Shown here piece after piece: positions 52,530 through 62,454 of a stretch of 64,000 bases of DNA; positions within the stretch are counted from its first letter, which is position 1, and every line of letters starts with the position of its first letter. Position numbers and translations under genes: made by a program. Below the pieces are notes generated by a model. That model made no database searches, was not told the DNA's origin, and saw nothing but the letters and a program-made list of their open reading frames with translations. The DNA is from an uncultured Gammaproteobacteria bacterium (lineage in GTDB: Bacteria; Pseudomonadota; Gammaproteobacteria; PS1; Pseudothioglobaceae). Location of the stretch: NCBI GenBank assembly GCA_913020715.1, contig CAJVZH010000001.1, positions 124,001 through 188,000 on the forward strand, written 5' to 3'.

Positions 52530-52604
52530 GGCGTTAACGTTTTTTATCAACACACCCTTGGCGCCAAGCGGTATATTTATTTGATTTAGCTGATAGTAAT
52601 AGCC

Positions 52605-53342
52605 ATGAACACAGGACAATTAACCCTCGAGCAAGAGATGGAAAAAGTTAGGATCGACCTGGCTGCTATGTTTCGCTTAACGGTAATGCACGGCTGGGAT
52701 GATACCGTTTGGAACCATATTACTGCTAGAGTGCCTGGCTCCGACCACCATTTTTACATGCATCGATTTGGCCTGACTTATGAAGAAGTTTGCGCTTCTA
52801 ACTTAATAAAAGTGGATGAAGAGGGCAATGTACTGGAGGGCCCGAGTGATGTGAATACTGCCGGATTTATCATTCACAGTGCAATCCATTTAAACCACCC
52901 AGGGCATAAATTTGTTTTTCATGCGCACCCAGCTAGTGCAATTGCGGCAACGGCGTTTAAAGAAATCCCTTTCTTGGTCCAGGATTCTTCGATGCTTTAT
53001 GGAAAAGTGGGTTATCACGACTGGGAGGGTCTTTCGGTTGACCCGGATGAGCGCCACCGAATTGCTGAAAATATGGGCGAAGGCGGCTTGCTAGTTATGC
53101 GTAATCATGGTTTTTTAACGGCCGGCGCCACAGCGGGCGAATGTTTTATGAAAATGTATTATTTGGTGCGAATGTGTGAAGTTGCGCTGTCAATTACAGG
53201 CTCCAATCTAGAAGTAGACTCTGGGCCTGGGCATTTATGGCCGATCGCCTCTAAGCAGTACGAAGCATTCGCCCCTGGTACTTATGAGTGGCCAGGCTTA
53301 TTGCGTCGTTGTGATCGCCTAGACCCTTCATACAGACACTAA
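52605..53342 (+). CDS. Class II aldolase/adducin family protein
   Basis: GWDDTVWNHITARVPG, VFHAHPASAIAATA, MRNHGFLTAG. Confidence 0.9.
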   Translation: MNTGQLTLEQEMEKVRIDLAAMFRLTVMHGWDDTVWNHITARVPGSDHHFYMHRFGLTYEEVCASNLIKVDEEGNVLEGPSDVNTAGFIIHSAIHLNHPGHKFVFHAHPASAIAATAFKEIPFLVQDSSMLYGKVGYHDWEGLSVDPDERHRIAENMGEGGLLVMRNHGFLTAGATAGECFMKMYYLVRMCEVALSITGSNLEVDSGPGHLWPIASKQYEAFAPGTYEWPGLLRRCDRLDPSYRH

Positions 53343-53353
53343 GAGGCAGGAGG

Positions 53354-54244
53354 ATGAGCGAAGTATTTATGCCATCTGCTTTTGCCGCGGCAGAGATTCA
53401 TATTGAAGAGTTTTTAAATCTTGATGAGTTCCCTATTCATGATCTTACCAATCCTAGAAGGGCTGAGCTGGTTGCGCATTGCCGATCGGGCTTGGATAAA
53501 TGGGGCTGTTCGCATGTGCCAGATTTCATTTTGCCATCAGCAATTGAGGCCATGCATCAAGAGGCATTAAGACTAATAGATAAAGGCTGTGCGCGTGAGG
53601 CGCACGCTTGGGTGAATCCTTATTTAACCAAAGATGATGAGGGCCTTGAGAAGACTCATCCAAAACGCTTTTTTGAAGAAAGGACTTCTTCCTTTATTAA
53701 TTCGGATTTGCTCGAGTCGCGCTCACTTTTAAGAATGATTTATGACAGCGATGTGATGGTGCATTTTGTGGCCGAGTGCCTCAATGTCGGGCCGATTTAT
53801 CGCTGGGCAGAGCCTTTGGGTAGAAACCCATACAGTGTCATGGAGGACGATGATTATTTTCCTTGGCATTTTGATGGAAATGATTTTACTGTCAGTATTT
53901 TGGTCAATGAAGCCGAAGAAGGTGGCGACTTTGAGTACGTTCCGGACGTTCGAACACCTAATAATGAATGCTTTGATGAGGTGGGTGCTGTACTGCACGG
54001 ACAAAGAGACAGAGTGCGTGTTTTGAGTTTAAAAACAGGAGATTTACAGATATTCAAAGGCAGATATTCGATGCACAGAGTGACCAAAACTAAAGGCAGA
54101 GAGCCGAGAATTATTGCCTTGCCGACTTATGTTACCAACCCGTATTTGGTCAATAGACCGCACCACGCTGAAGCTTTTTATGGTCGCGCAATGGATATTC
54201 ACCACGAGCGTAACCTTGAACGACTAGACAAGTTAACGGATTAA
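53354..54244 (+). CDS. Fe(II)/2-oxoglutarate oxygenase, HalD/ArpA-type
   Basis: WHFDGNDFTVSILVN (HxD), GDLQIFKGRYSMHRVTKTKGREPRIIALPTY. Confidence 0.75.
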   Translation: MSEVFMPSAFAAAEIHIEEFLNLDEFPIHDLTNPRRAELVAHCRSGLDKWGCSHVPDFILPSAIEAMHQEALRLIDKGCAREAHAWVNPYLTKDDEGLEKTHPKRFFEERTSSFINSDLLESRSLLRMIYDSDVMVHFVAECLNVGPIYRWAEPLGRNPYSVMEDDDYFPWHFDGNDFTVSILVNEAEEGGDFEYVPDVRTPNNECFDEVGAVLHGQRDRVRVLSLKTGDLQIFKGRYSMHRVTKTKGREPRIIALPTYVTNPYLVNRPHHAEAFYGRAMDIHHERNLERLDKLTD

Positions 54245-54252
54245 GGGCGTAT

Positions 54253-55146
54253 ATGAATATTGGATTTATTGGTCTTGGGAATATGGGGTATGGCATGGCA
54301 CTCAATTTGCTTGAGCGCTGCCAAGATTCTGGCGATACTTTGATTGTGCTGGATATTAAGCCGAATGTTGTCGATGAACTTGTGGCAAGAGGTGCAGAGA
54401 ATGGCCTGAGCATTGCCAAAATGTGCCCTCGGTGTGATGTGCTTTTTACTTCGCTACCAAGCTCCAAAGAAGTCAATCTTTTGGCTTTTGGCGATGACGG
54501 TATTCTCGTCAACCTTAAAGAAGGGGCGACCTGGTTTGAAACCAGTACCAATGAGCTGTCAGAGTGGCAAAAAGTGCAAAACGAAGCACCCGAGCACCTG
54601 ACTTTAGTGGATGCGCCAGTGAGTGGGGGTGCCGAAGGTGCTTTGGCGGGAACATTGGCTACTTTTTTAGGAATTGATGAAGATGTTTTGGTTAAATTTG
54701 AATCCCTGCTTGGTGCTTTTGCAGTGCGCATTGTAAGAATGGGTCCTTCTGGCGCCGGTTACGTCACCAAATTAGCGCAGCTGCATCTCAATTATTTAGT
54801 AGCTCAGGGCATTGGTGAAACGCTAATGTTAGGCGCTAAAGCCAACTTAGATCTAAGTGTGTTACACTCTGTTTTAATGAGTAGTTGTGCGAGAAGCTAT
54901 GTGGTTGAAAGCTATATTCCAAAAGTCCTTGATGGTAGCTACGATGCGTCGTTTGCACTTGGTCTTGCGGAAAAAGACATGCGCTTAATTACTGAATTAG
55001 GCCAACACCTTGAGGTGCGGATGCCGCTTGGCGACAAAGTCTACAGCACTTACCAAGAGGCAACGAAAGTCTATGGGGCAACTGCTCCACATCTTAGTAT
55101 TGTTCGACTAATGGAAGAGCAACATGATCAAATTTTGCGCAGTTAG
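54253..55146 (+). CDS. NAD(P)-dependent 3-hydroxyisobutyrate dehydrogenase-family protein
   Basis: MNIGFIGLGNMGYGMALNLL, DAPVSGGAEGA. Confidence 0.93.
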   Translation: MNIGFIGLGNMGYGMALNLLERCQDSGDTLIVLDIKPNVVDELVARGAENGLSIAKMCPRCDVLFTSLPSSKEVNLLAFGDDGILVNLKEGATWFETSTNELSEWQKVQNEAPEHLTLVDAPVSGGAEGALAGTLATFLGIDEDVLVKFESLLGAFAVRIVRMGPSGAGYVTKLAQLHLNYLVAQGIGETLMLGAKANLDLSVLHSVLMSSCARSYVVESYIPKVLDGSYDASFALGLAEKDMRLITELGQHLEVRMPLGDKVYSTYQEATKVYGATAPHLSIVRLMEEQHDQILRS

Positions 55147-55159
55147 GATGCATTGAATT

Positions 55160-56092
55160 ATGGCATTACTCGTCAGCCTTACCGATACAGACATTCGACC
55201 CTGGGTTGATGTGTTTGAGGCTGGATTGAGTGGTATGGACATCAGAATTTACCCTGATGTGGTCGACCCAAGCGAGATTGAATATGTTGCTGCTTGGCAC
55301 CACCCGTTCGGTGAATATAAGAAATACACTAATTTAAAAGCTATTTTATCGCTCGGCGCTGGTGTGGATCATATTATCAATGACCCTGAGCTGCCTCAAA
55401 ATGTGCCCATTGTTCGCATGGCAGATGAGGCGCTGATTCATGACATGTGTTTGTATGCCTTGCATTGGGTATTGCATTACCATAGTAATTATTATCGCTA
55501 CGTTAAGCAGCAACAAGAAAAGCAGTGGTTGGAGCACAAGTTTGTTGCACCAAAAAAACGTTCTGTTGGCATTATGGGTCTTGGCACCATCGGTAAGCGG
55601 GTTGGTGAAATATTAAGCGATCAAGGTTTTAGCGTTGTCGGCTGGGGGGCCAGTGATAAGTATTTAACTGGTCGAATTGAGTATTTTTACGGCAAAGATC
55701 AAATGACAGGTTTTTTAAATAAATCAGAAATTCTTATTAATATATTGCCACTCACTGAATCAACCAACAATCTAATTAAGGCGAACGAATTGCATCAATT
55801 GCCCGAAGGGGCTCTTGTTATCAATATTGGAAGGGGTTTTATTATCAACCAGAGCGACCTTTTAACAGCGCTCGAGAGTGGCCATATTGGCGCAGCTGTA
55901 CTGGATGTATTTGATGTGGAGCCTTTGCCTTTAGACAATCCGCTTTGGTCTCATCCAAACGTTACCATCACCCCGCATATTGCTGGTCAAAGCGATGGTG
56001 AGACAGGGGCAGTGTCAATGGTAGAAAATATTCGTAGAATTGAGTCTGGAGAGGCACCTTTTCCACTTTATGACCCAGTACAGGGTTATTGA
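55160..56092 (+). CDS. D-isomer-specific 2-hydroxyacid dehydrogenase (glyoxylate/hydroxypyruvate reductase A-like)
   Basis: GIMGLGTIGKRVGEIL, NIGRGFIINQSDLL, TPHIAGQS. Confidence 0.92.
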   Translation: MALLVSLTDTDIRPWVDVFEAGLSGMDIRIYPDVVDPSEIEYVAAWHHPFGEYKKYTNLKAILSLGAGVDHIINDPELPQNVPIVRMADEALIHDMCLYALHWVLHYHSNYYRYVKQQQEKQWLEHKFVAPKKRSVGIMGLGTIGKRVGEILSDQGFSVVGWGASDKYLTGRIEYFYGKDQMTGFLNKSEILINILPLTESTNNLIKANELHQLPEGALVINIGRGFIINQSDLLTALESGHIGAAVLDVFDVEPLPLDNPLWSHPNVTITPHIAGQSDGETGAVSMVENIRRIESGEAPFPLYDPVQGY

Positions 56093-56117
56093 TGAATAAA
56101 TACCAAAGAGCAACACA

Positions 56118-57320
56118 GTGACAGATTTATTACCAAGTCCTCGGTTTTCTGACAGCACGTGGAAACACATGTGTGATTATCGTTTAGCAAGATTACGCCG
56201 AATCATGGCAGAGAAAAATGTTGATTTATGCATATTGGCAAATCCGATTAGCTTGCGATACGCTATTGACTTTGATGAATACCAAGTCTTTCAGGCGCAT
56301 ATCCCCACCTGTTATTTGTTTGTACCGTTAGAGGGTCCGCTTGTCATGCACGGCGCCACTAGTCAAGAATGTCCGAATGTTACAAGCTATCAGCGCCCCC
56401 GTTTTGTCAGTCCTTTTGATGGCGGTTTTGATTTAAGTGAAAAAACCCGGCTTTTTGCCGACGACGTCAAATCGTTTCTTGGCGCTGGCCATCACAATTC
56501 TGCGCCCATTAGGATTGCGCTCGAACGATTTACGCCGTTTGCAACTCAAGAATTAGAGGCTCTGGGCTTTGAAGTGCTCGATGCAGATTGTATTGTTGAG
56601 CAAGCCAAGATCATTAAGTCTGATGCAGAGATTGAGTGCATTAAACACGCGATTGCAGTGGCAGAGTACGGCATGAAATTAATGCAAGAAAACACCAAGG
56701 CGGGCATCACTGAGCGTCAGCTCTGGTCAATCCTTCACCAAGTGAATGTTGCTAATAATGGCTGTTGGATGGAGGGCCACATGCTCTCATCCGGGCCGCG
56801 CACCAACCCTTGGTTGCAAGAGGCAACGGGGCGCGTTATTGAGCAGGGCGACATGATTGCCTTTGATACCGACCTCATTGGCCCAAGAGGCTATATGGCA
56901 GATATATCCAGATCTTGGATATGCGGCGGCGGTCTCGGAACGCAAGCGCAAAGAGACGCCTATCAGCATGCTTTTGATGAAGTAAATTTCAATATTGACA
57001 TTATTAAGCCGGGTATGGGTTTTTCTGAACTGGCTGAAAAAGCTTTTCAACGCAAAAAAATATATCAGCATAATCACTACGTTTGTGTTTATCACGGCGC
57101 AGGCCTTTCTGATGAGTATCCCAAAATATACTATCAAGACGACTGGGCTAGAGATGGTTATGACGGCATTGTAGAGCCTAATACAGTTTTATGTGTTGAA
57201 AGCTATTCAGGCGAAAAAGGCGGCACTGTCGGTGTCAAGCTTGAGCAAATGGTGTTGGTGAACGAAACCGGCACCGAGGTGTTAACGCATTATCCATTCG
57301 AAGATAGTTTAATTCAATAG
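56118..57320 (+). CDS. M24-family protein, DddP-like (second copy)
   Basis: MLSSGPRTNPWLQEA, FDTDLIGPRGYMADISRSW, YHGAGLSDEYP, CVESYSG, KLEQMVL. Confidence 0.75.
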   Translation: MTDLLPSPRFSDSTWKHMCDYRLARLRRIMAEKNVDLCILANPISLRYAIDFDEYQVFQAHIPTCYLFVPLEGPLVMHGATSQECPNVTSYQRPRFVSPFDGGFDLSEKTRLFADDVKSFLGAGHHNSAPIRIALERFTPFATQELEALGFEVLDADCIVEQAKIIKSDAEIECIKHAIAVAEYGMKLMQENTKAGITERQLWSILHQVNVANNGCWMEGHMLSSGPRTNPWLQEATGRVIEQGDMIAFDTDLIGPRGYMADISRSWICGGGLGTQAQRDAYQHAFDEVNFNIDIIKPGMGFSELAEKAFQRKKIYQHNHYVCVYHGAGLSDEYPKIYYQDDWARDGYDGIVEPNTVLCVESYSGEKGGTVGVKLEQMVLVNETGTEVLTHYPFEDSLIQ

Positions 57321-57467
57321 TAAGTGAACTGAACTAAAAATACCCCCTACTTTAATTCAATTAAGTCTATAATTTGTATAGATTGAATATAACTAAACAC
57401 GTCTGTGGTTTATTTTATCAGTTAATACTAGGTAAATAACCGCTGCTATAGTAATATTAACAAGATA

Positions 57468-58619
57468 TTGAAGAGTAATAAAATGGGTCTTGCGATGACA
57501 GAAACTATAAATGAATTCACTACAGTATTTTATCAAATGCATATTGATGCTGGCGCAAAAATGATGTCTTTTGCGGGCTATGACATGCCCGTTAGCTATC
57601 CACTGGGTGTAAAAAAAGAACATTTGCACACTCGCGAAAAAGCCGGCCTTTTTGATGTCTCGCACATGGGGCAAGTCAAGTTGATTGGAGAAAATGCAAA
57701 AAAAGCATTGGAGTCTTTAGTGCCGGTCGATATTATTGATTTGCCATTAATGAAGCAGCGTTACGCGATGTTTACGAACGACAAGGGTGGTGTTCTTGAC
57801 GACTTAATGGTAACTAATATTGGCAACGACAGCCTGCTGTTGGTGGTTAATGCCGGTTGCAAGCAGGCGGATTTTGCTTATTTGCAGAACGCTATTGGCA
57901 ATGAGTGTGAAGTGAAAGTGCTGGAGGATTATGCGCTACTTGCTTTGCAAGGTCCGCAAGCCGGAGATGTATTAGCAGCATTGGCGCCAGAATCCAGCGA
58001 GATGACCTTTATGACAGCTAAAACTTTGATTATTGATGGAATTGAGTATCTAGCGACGCGATCGGGCTACAGTGGCGAAGACGGCTTTGAGATTTCGGTT
58101 CATAACGACCAAGCACAACAACTAGCAAAACGTCTTTTAGCGCATGAGGCTGTTGAATGGATTGGCCTTGGAGCTAGGGATTCGCTACGTTTAGAAGCGG
58201 GCTTGTCTCTATACGGTCACGAGCTGGATACAGAGCACACACCAGTGGAGTCTTCGCTTGTTTGGGCGTTGTCAAAAGCAAGAAGATCGGACGGCTCTCG
58301 TACCGGCGGATATCCTGGTGCGATGTCTATCATGAGTCATATTGACAACGGTGTCGCACAAAAAATTGTTGGCCTTCAGCCAGAGGGCAGAGCGCCTGTT
58401 CGTGATGGTGTAGTAATCGTTGATGGTGAGGATAATGTTGTTGGCAAGGTCACCAGTGGTGGCTTCGGACCGACGACTGGCAAGCCCATTGCTATCGCTA
58501 GAGTTGAATCTGCAGTGAGTGATGGCACAAAAAAACTCTTCGCTATGGTGCGTGAGAAAAAACTTGCAGTTGAGGTGGTCAAACTGCCATTTGTAAAACC
58601 CAATTATTACCGTGGCTAA
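57468..58619 (+). CDS. gcvT: Aminomethyltransferase, glycine cleavage T protein (start may be 57483 or 57495)
   Basis: GLFDVSHMGQV, YSGEDGFEI; upstream of gcvH and gcvP. Confidence 0.95.
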   Translation: MKSNKMGLAMTETINEFTTVFYQMHIDAGAKMMSFAGYDMPVSYPLGVKKEHLHTREKAGLFDVSHMGQVKLIGENAKKALESLVPVDIIDLPLMKQRYAMFTNDKGGVLDDLMVTNIGNDSLLLVVNAGCKQADFAYLQNAIGNECEVKVLEDYALLALQGPQAGDVLAALAPESSEMTFMTAKTLIIDGIEYLATRSGYSGEDGFEISVHNDQAQQLAKRLLAHEAVEWIGLGARDSLRLEAGLSLYGHELDTEHTPVESSLVWALSKARRSDGSRTGGYPGAMSIMSHIDNGVAQKIVGLQPEGRAPVRDGVVIVDGEDNVVGKVTSGGFGPTTGKPIAIARVESAVSDGTKKLFAMVREKKLAVEVVKLPFVKPNYYRG

Positions 58620-58639
58620 GTGCCACACAAGGAGATGTT

Positions 58640-59011
58640 ATGACAATTAAATATTCAGAAGATCACGAGTGGGTCGAGCTTTCGAAAGATGGAGTGGTGA
58701 CTGTTGGTATCACAGAGTTTGCCCAAGAGCAACTCGGTGATTTGGTTTTTATTGAATTGCCAGACGTGAGTGATGAAGTCAGCCAAGGCGACAACATTTG
58801 TGTCATTGAGTCTGTGAAAGCAGCTTCAGACTTGATTGCGCCTGTTTCTGGCGAGCTTATAGAGGTCAACGATCGTCTTAATGATGAGCCGGAATTGGCT
58901 TCTGAAGATCCATTAGCAGAGGGCTGGTTTGTCAAAATACAACTTTCCGACACCTCTGAGTTTGACGCCCTAATGGATGGGGCGGCTTACCAAGAATTTA
59001 TTGAAGAATAA
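58640..59011 (+). CDS. gcvH: Glycine cleavage system H protein
   Basis: SEDHEWVEL..., ESVKAASDLIAPVSGE lipoyl-Lys motif. Confidence 0.98.
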   Translation: MTIKYSEDHEWVELSKDGVVTVGITEFAQEQLGDLVFIELPDVSDEVSQGDNICVIESVKAASDLIAPVSGELIEVNDRLNDEPELASEDPLAEGWFVKIQLSDTSEFDALMDGAAYQEFIEE

Positions 59012-59023
59012 AGAGAGAAAAAC

Positions 59024-61876
59024 ATGAGTGAAAAGATTGAAGCCCTATTAAATAACGACGTTTTTGCTGATAGACATATTGGCTCTTCAGCGGTCCAAAA
59101 GCAGCAGATGCTTGATTATTTGGGTGTGGACGATATGGAGTGCTTATTAGAGCAAGTTGTCCCTGGTAATATTCGCCGAAAATCGGAAATGAATATTGAC
59201 GAAGGGCTTTCAGAGCTTACAGCACTCAAAAAATTGAGAAATTTGGCAAGAGAAAACAAGCGCCTTAAATCTTTTATCGGCCAAGGCTATTACAATACCA
59301 TCACGCCACCGGTTATCCAGCGCAATATTTTAGAAAATCCTGCATGGTATACGGCTTATACGCCTTATCAGGCTGAAATTTCTCAAGGCCGTATGGAGGC
59401 AATGATCAATTTTCAGACGATGGTTGCAGACCTGACTGGTTTGCCACTTGCTAACGCCTCGATGCTTGATGAGGCGACTGCCTGTGCTGAGGCAATGAGC
59501 CTCTGCAAAAGGGTAAGTAAGTCTAAAAGCAACACATTTTTTGTTGCCAGTGATTGTCACCCAGGAAATATTGAGTTAGTTCAAACCCGAGCCAAGCCAC
59601 TGAATATTGAGATTGTTATTGGCAACCCGTTAAACGACCTTGAGTCGCTCGATGTATTTGGTGTTCTGCTGCAGTACCCAAACACCTATGGTGGCTATTA
59701 CGATTATTCAAACATCATTGAAACCGCTCACAACAACAAGGCGCTGGTTGCAGTGAGTGCCGATTTATTGGCTTTGACACTGTTAAAGCCACCAGGAGAA
59801 ATGGGCGCCGATATTGCTATTGGCAACACTCAAAGATTTGGCGTGCCGTTGGGTTATGGTGGCCCACATGCGGCCTACATGTCCACTCGAGACGAGCATA
59901 AGAGAGCTTTGCCAGGCCGTATTATTGGCCTTTCTATTGATAGCAATGGAAATCCAGCTTATCGTTTGGCTTTGCAAACACGCGAGCAACACATTCGTCG
60001 TGAAAAAGCGACGAGTAATATTTGTACTGCACAGGCGTTGTTGGCTATTATGGCGGGCATGTACGCCGTTTATAACGGCGCTGACGGCCTAATTAAAGTG
60101 GCACAAAGGGTGTTCCGCTATACGGCTGTATTTGCAGACGGCATTAAGCAGTTGGACCTTGAGGTTACTAACGAGACATTTTTCGATACCATTGCTATCA
60201 ATGTTGACGACTCGAGCGAGATCATTAAGCGGGCCGAAGCTGCTGGCTATAATATTAACCCTGTTTCCGCCACGATGGTGTCGGTAGCGTTTGACGAGCT
60301 ATCCACGCCTGAAGATATTGAAGCTTTATGGGGCGTCTTTAGTAAAAATTCTGATCTTAGTGCGCAAAGTGTTTTTGAAAAAAATACCAGTGAGATCAGT
60401 GAAGCACTGGCGAGAACATCACGATTCTTAACAAACGAGGTTTTCTCTTCTCATCATTCTGAAACACAAATGATGCGCTATCTGCGCCATTTGGCGGATA
60501 AGGATTTAGCACTTGATCGTGCGATGATTCCGTTGGGTTCGTGCACAATGAAACTCAATGCAGCCGCTGAACTAATTCCAATTTCTTGGCCGGAATTCTC
60601 CCAGATTCACCCTTATGTGCCTCTTGATCAAGTTCCGGGCTATCATCAAATGATTGACGAGTTAGAGCGGATGCTATGCGAGGCAACGGGCTACGATGCT
60701 ATTTCATTGCAACCGAATTCTGGCGCTCAAGGTGAATATGCAGGTCTTTTGGCTATCAGTGCTTACCACCATTCTCGTGGCGATGATCAGCGCAATATTT
60801 GCCTCATACCAGCCTCTGCCCATGGCACCAACCCAGCTTCTGCACAAATGGCAGGAATGAAGGTGGTGGTCGTAAAAACAGCAGATAACGGCAATATTGA
60901 CTTAATTGACTTGGCGAGCAAGTGCGAGAAGCATCAAGAAAGTTTAGCCGCGATTATGATTACCTATCCGTCGACACACGGTATTTTTGAAGAAGATGTC
61001 AGGGAGGTGTGTGAGATGATTCACCAAGCTGGCGGCCAAGTTTATATTGATGGTGCCAACATGAATGCTATGGTTGGCGTTGCTGCGCCTGGAGAGTTTG
61101 GTGGTGATGTTTCACATCTTAATTTACACAAAACCTTTGCTATACCGCATGGTGGCGGTGGTCCGGGTGTGGGGCCGATTGGTGTTAAGCAGCATTTGGT
61201 TGAGTTTTTACCAACAACGCCTATTAAAGAGACAACAGCGGGCAGTGTTTCAGGTGCGCCATGGGGTTCGGCAAGCATTCTACCAGTCAGCTGGATGTAT
61301 ATTTCAATGCTGGGAAAAGAGGGTTTGTACCAAGCAACAGCCAATGCTATATTAAATGCCAACTATATGGCAACACGTTTGGCCGAATATTACCCACTCC
61401 TTTATACGGGTAAGAACGGTCGAGTGGCCCACGAATGTATTGTTGATTTGCGCCCAATTAAAGATGAGGTAGGCATTAGTGTTGATGACGTTGCGAAGCG
61501 TTTAATTGACTATGGGTTTCATGCACCAACCATGTCTTTTCCTGTACCGGGCACGCTCATGATTGAGCCAACAGAATCTGAATCATTGGAGGAGTTGGAT
61601 CGTTTTTGCGATGCGATGATTCGCATCAGACAGGAGATAAAACGTATTGAAGTGGGCGAGTGGCCTGTGGACGATAATCCGCTAATCAACGCTCCCCATA
61701 CGATAGAACTGGTAACATCTTCCTCATGGAATTGTTCTTACTCGAGAGAAGACGCCGCCTATCCGGTAAGGAGCTTGCAAAAGGGCAAGTACTGGCCGCC
61801 TGTTGCTCGAGTTGACAATGTTTATGGAGATAAGAATTTAATTTGCTCATGTCCAAGTTTGGATACGTATACATGA
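59024..61876 (+). CDS. gcvP: Glycine dehydrogenase (decarboxylating), P protein
   Basis: 950 aa single-chain P protein; [27 protein letters not shown] motif. Confidence 0.98.
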   Translation: MSEKIEALLNNDVFADRHIGSSAVQKQQMLDYLGVDDMECLLEQVVPGNIRRKSEMNIDEGLSELTALKKLRNLARENKRLKSFIGQGYYNTITPPVIQRNILENPAWYTAYTPYQAEISQGRMEAMINFQTMVADLTGLPLANASMLDEATACAEAMSLCKRVSKSKSNTFFVASDCHPGNIELVQTRAKPLNIEIVIGNPLNDLESLDVFGVLLQYPNTYGGYYDYSNIIETAHNNKALVAVSADLLALTLLKPPGEMGADIAIGNTQRFGVPLGYGGPHAAYMSTRDEHKRALPGRIIGLSIDSNGNPAYRLALQTREQHIRREKATSNICTAQALLAIMAGMYAVYNGADGLIKVAQRVFRYTAVFADGIKQLDLEVTNETFFDTIAINVDDSSEIIKRAEAAGYNINPVSATMVSVAFDELSTPEDIEALWGVFSKNSDLSAQSVFEKNTSEISEALARTSRFLTNEVFSSHHSETQMMRYLRHLADKDLALDRAMIPLGSCTMKLNAAAELIPISWPEFSQIHPYVPLDQVPGYHQMIDELERMLCEATGYDAISLQPNSGAQGEYAGLLAISAYHHSRGDDQRNICLIPASAHGTNPASAQMAGMKVVVVKTADNGNIDLIDLASKCEKHQESLAAIMITYPSTHGIFEEDVREVCEMIHQAGGQVYIDGANMNAMVGVAAPGEFGGDVSHLNLHKTFAIPHGGGGPGVGPIGVKQHLVEFLPTTPIKETTAGSVSGAPWGSASILPVSWMYISMLGKEGLYQATANAILNANYMATRLAEYYPLLYTGKNGRVAHECIVDLRPIKDEVGISVDDVAKRLIDYGFHAPTMSFPVPGTLMIEPTESESLEELDRFCDAMIRIRQEIKRIEVGEWPVDDNPLINAPHTIELVTSSSWNCSYSREDAAYPVRSLQKGKYWPPVARVDNVYGDKNLICSCPSLDTYT

Positions 61877-61902
61877 GTTAGATTCGCAACAACAGGGTTA
61901 GC

Positions 61903-62418
61903 ATGAAGTCGATTGTTATAAGTGTATTGGGTAATGATAAGCCAGGTTTGATAGACGGCCTATCGAGTATCGTTGATTTGCATCAAGGTGACTGGGTAGA
62001 AAGCAGGATGTCGAAGATTGAAGGTAAGTTTGCCGGCATTCTCAGAATTAATGTGCCTGACAAGAATTTACAATCTCTTGTGGAGGGCTTGGCTGGTGCT
62101 GATCTTGGTTTGTCTATTGCTTGTGAAGAAGTGCAACCCCCTGCCAAACTTTCTAGATTCAAGAGTTACAATATTGAGTTGATCGGCAATAATCACAGCG
62201 GCATTATTAGGCAGTTGTCACACGTCTTGGCTAACCTGGGTGCCAATCTAGAAGAGATGCAAACCGAAGTCATTGATGGCTCCATGTCTGGCGAAAAGCT
62301 TTTCAAGGCAGCGATTCATCTGGAACTTCCTATTGGCGTGAATGAAGACTTCGTTAGAGCCAAGTTGGAACAAATTGCTAATGAGATGATGGTCGAAATC
62401 TACAGTTACGAAGACTAA
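61903..62418 (+). CDS. gcvR: Glycine cleavage system transcriptional repressor-like protein (tandem ACT domains)
   Basis: ACT-type repeats (SVLGNDKPGLIDGLSSIV; LIGNNHSGIIRQLSHVLANLGANLEEMQTE); next to gcvP. Confidence 0.82.
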   Translation: MKSIVISVLGNDKPGLIDGLSSIVDLHQGDWVESRMSKIEGKFAGILRINVPDKNLQSLVEGLAGADLGLSIACEEVQPPAKLSRFKSYNIELIGNNHSGIIRQLSHVLANLGANLEEMQTEVIDGSMSGEKLFKAAIHLELPIGVNEDFVRAKLEQIANEMMVEIYSYED

Positions 62419-62454
62419 AGACCTTACAGCTTCAGCAAAAACAATCCAATAATA

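Noticed and set aside
53354-54244. HalD/BesD-type halogenase
   Set aside because: Retains HxD (HFD); radical halogenases of this family have Gly/Ala in place of the Asp.
57321-57482. Glycine riboswitch upstream of gcvT
   Set aside because: No tandem glycine-aptamer-like conserved GGA-rich segments were recognisable in this AT-rich leader.
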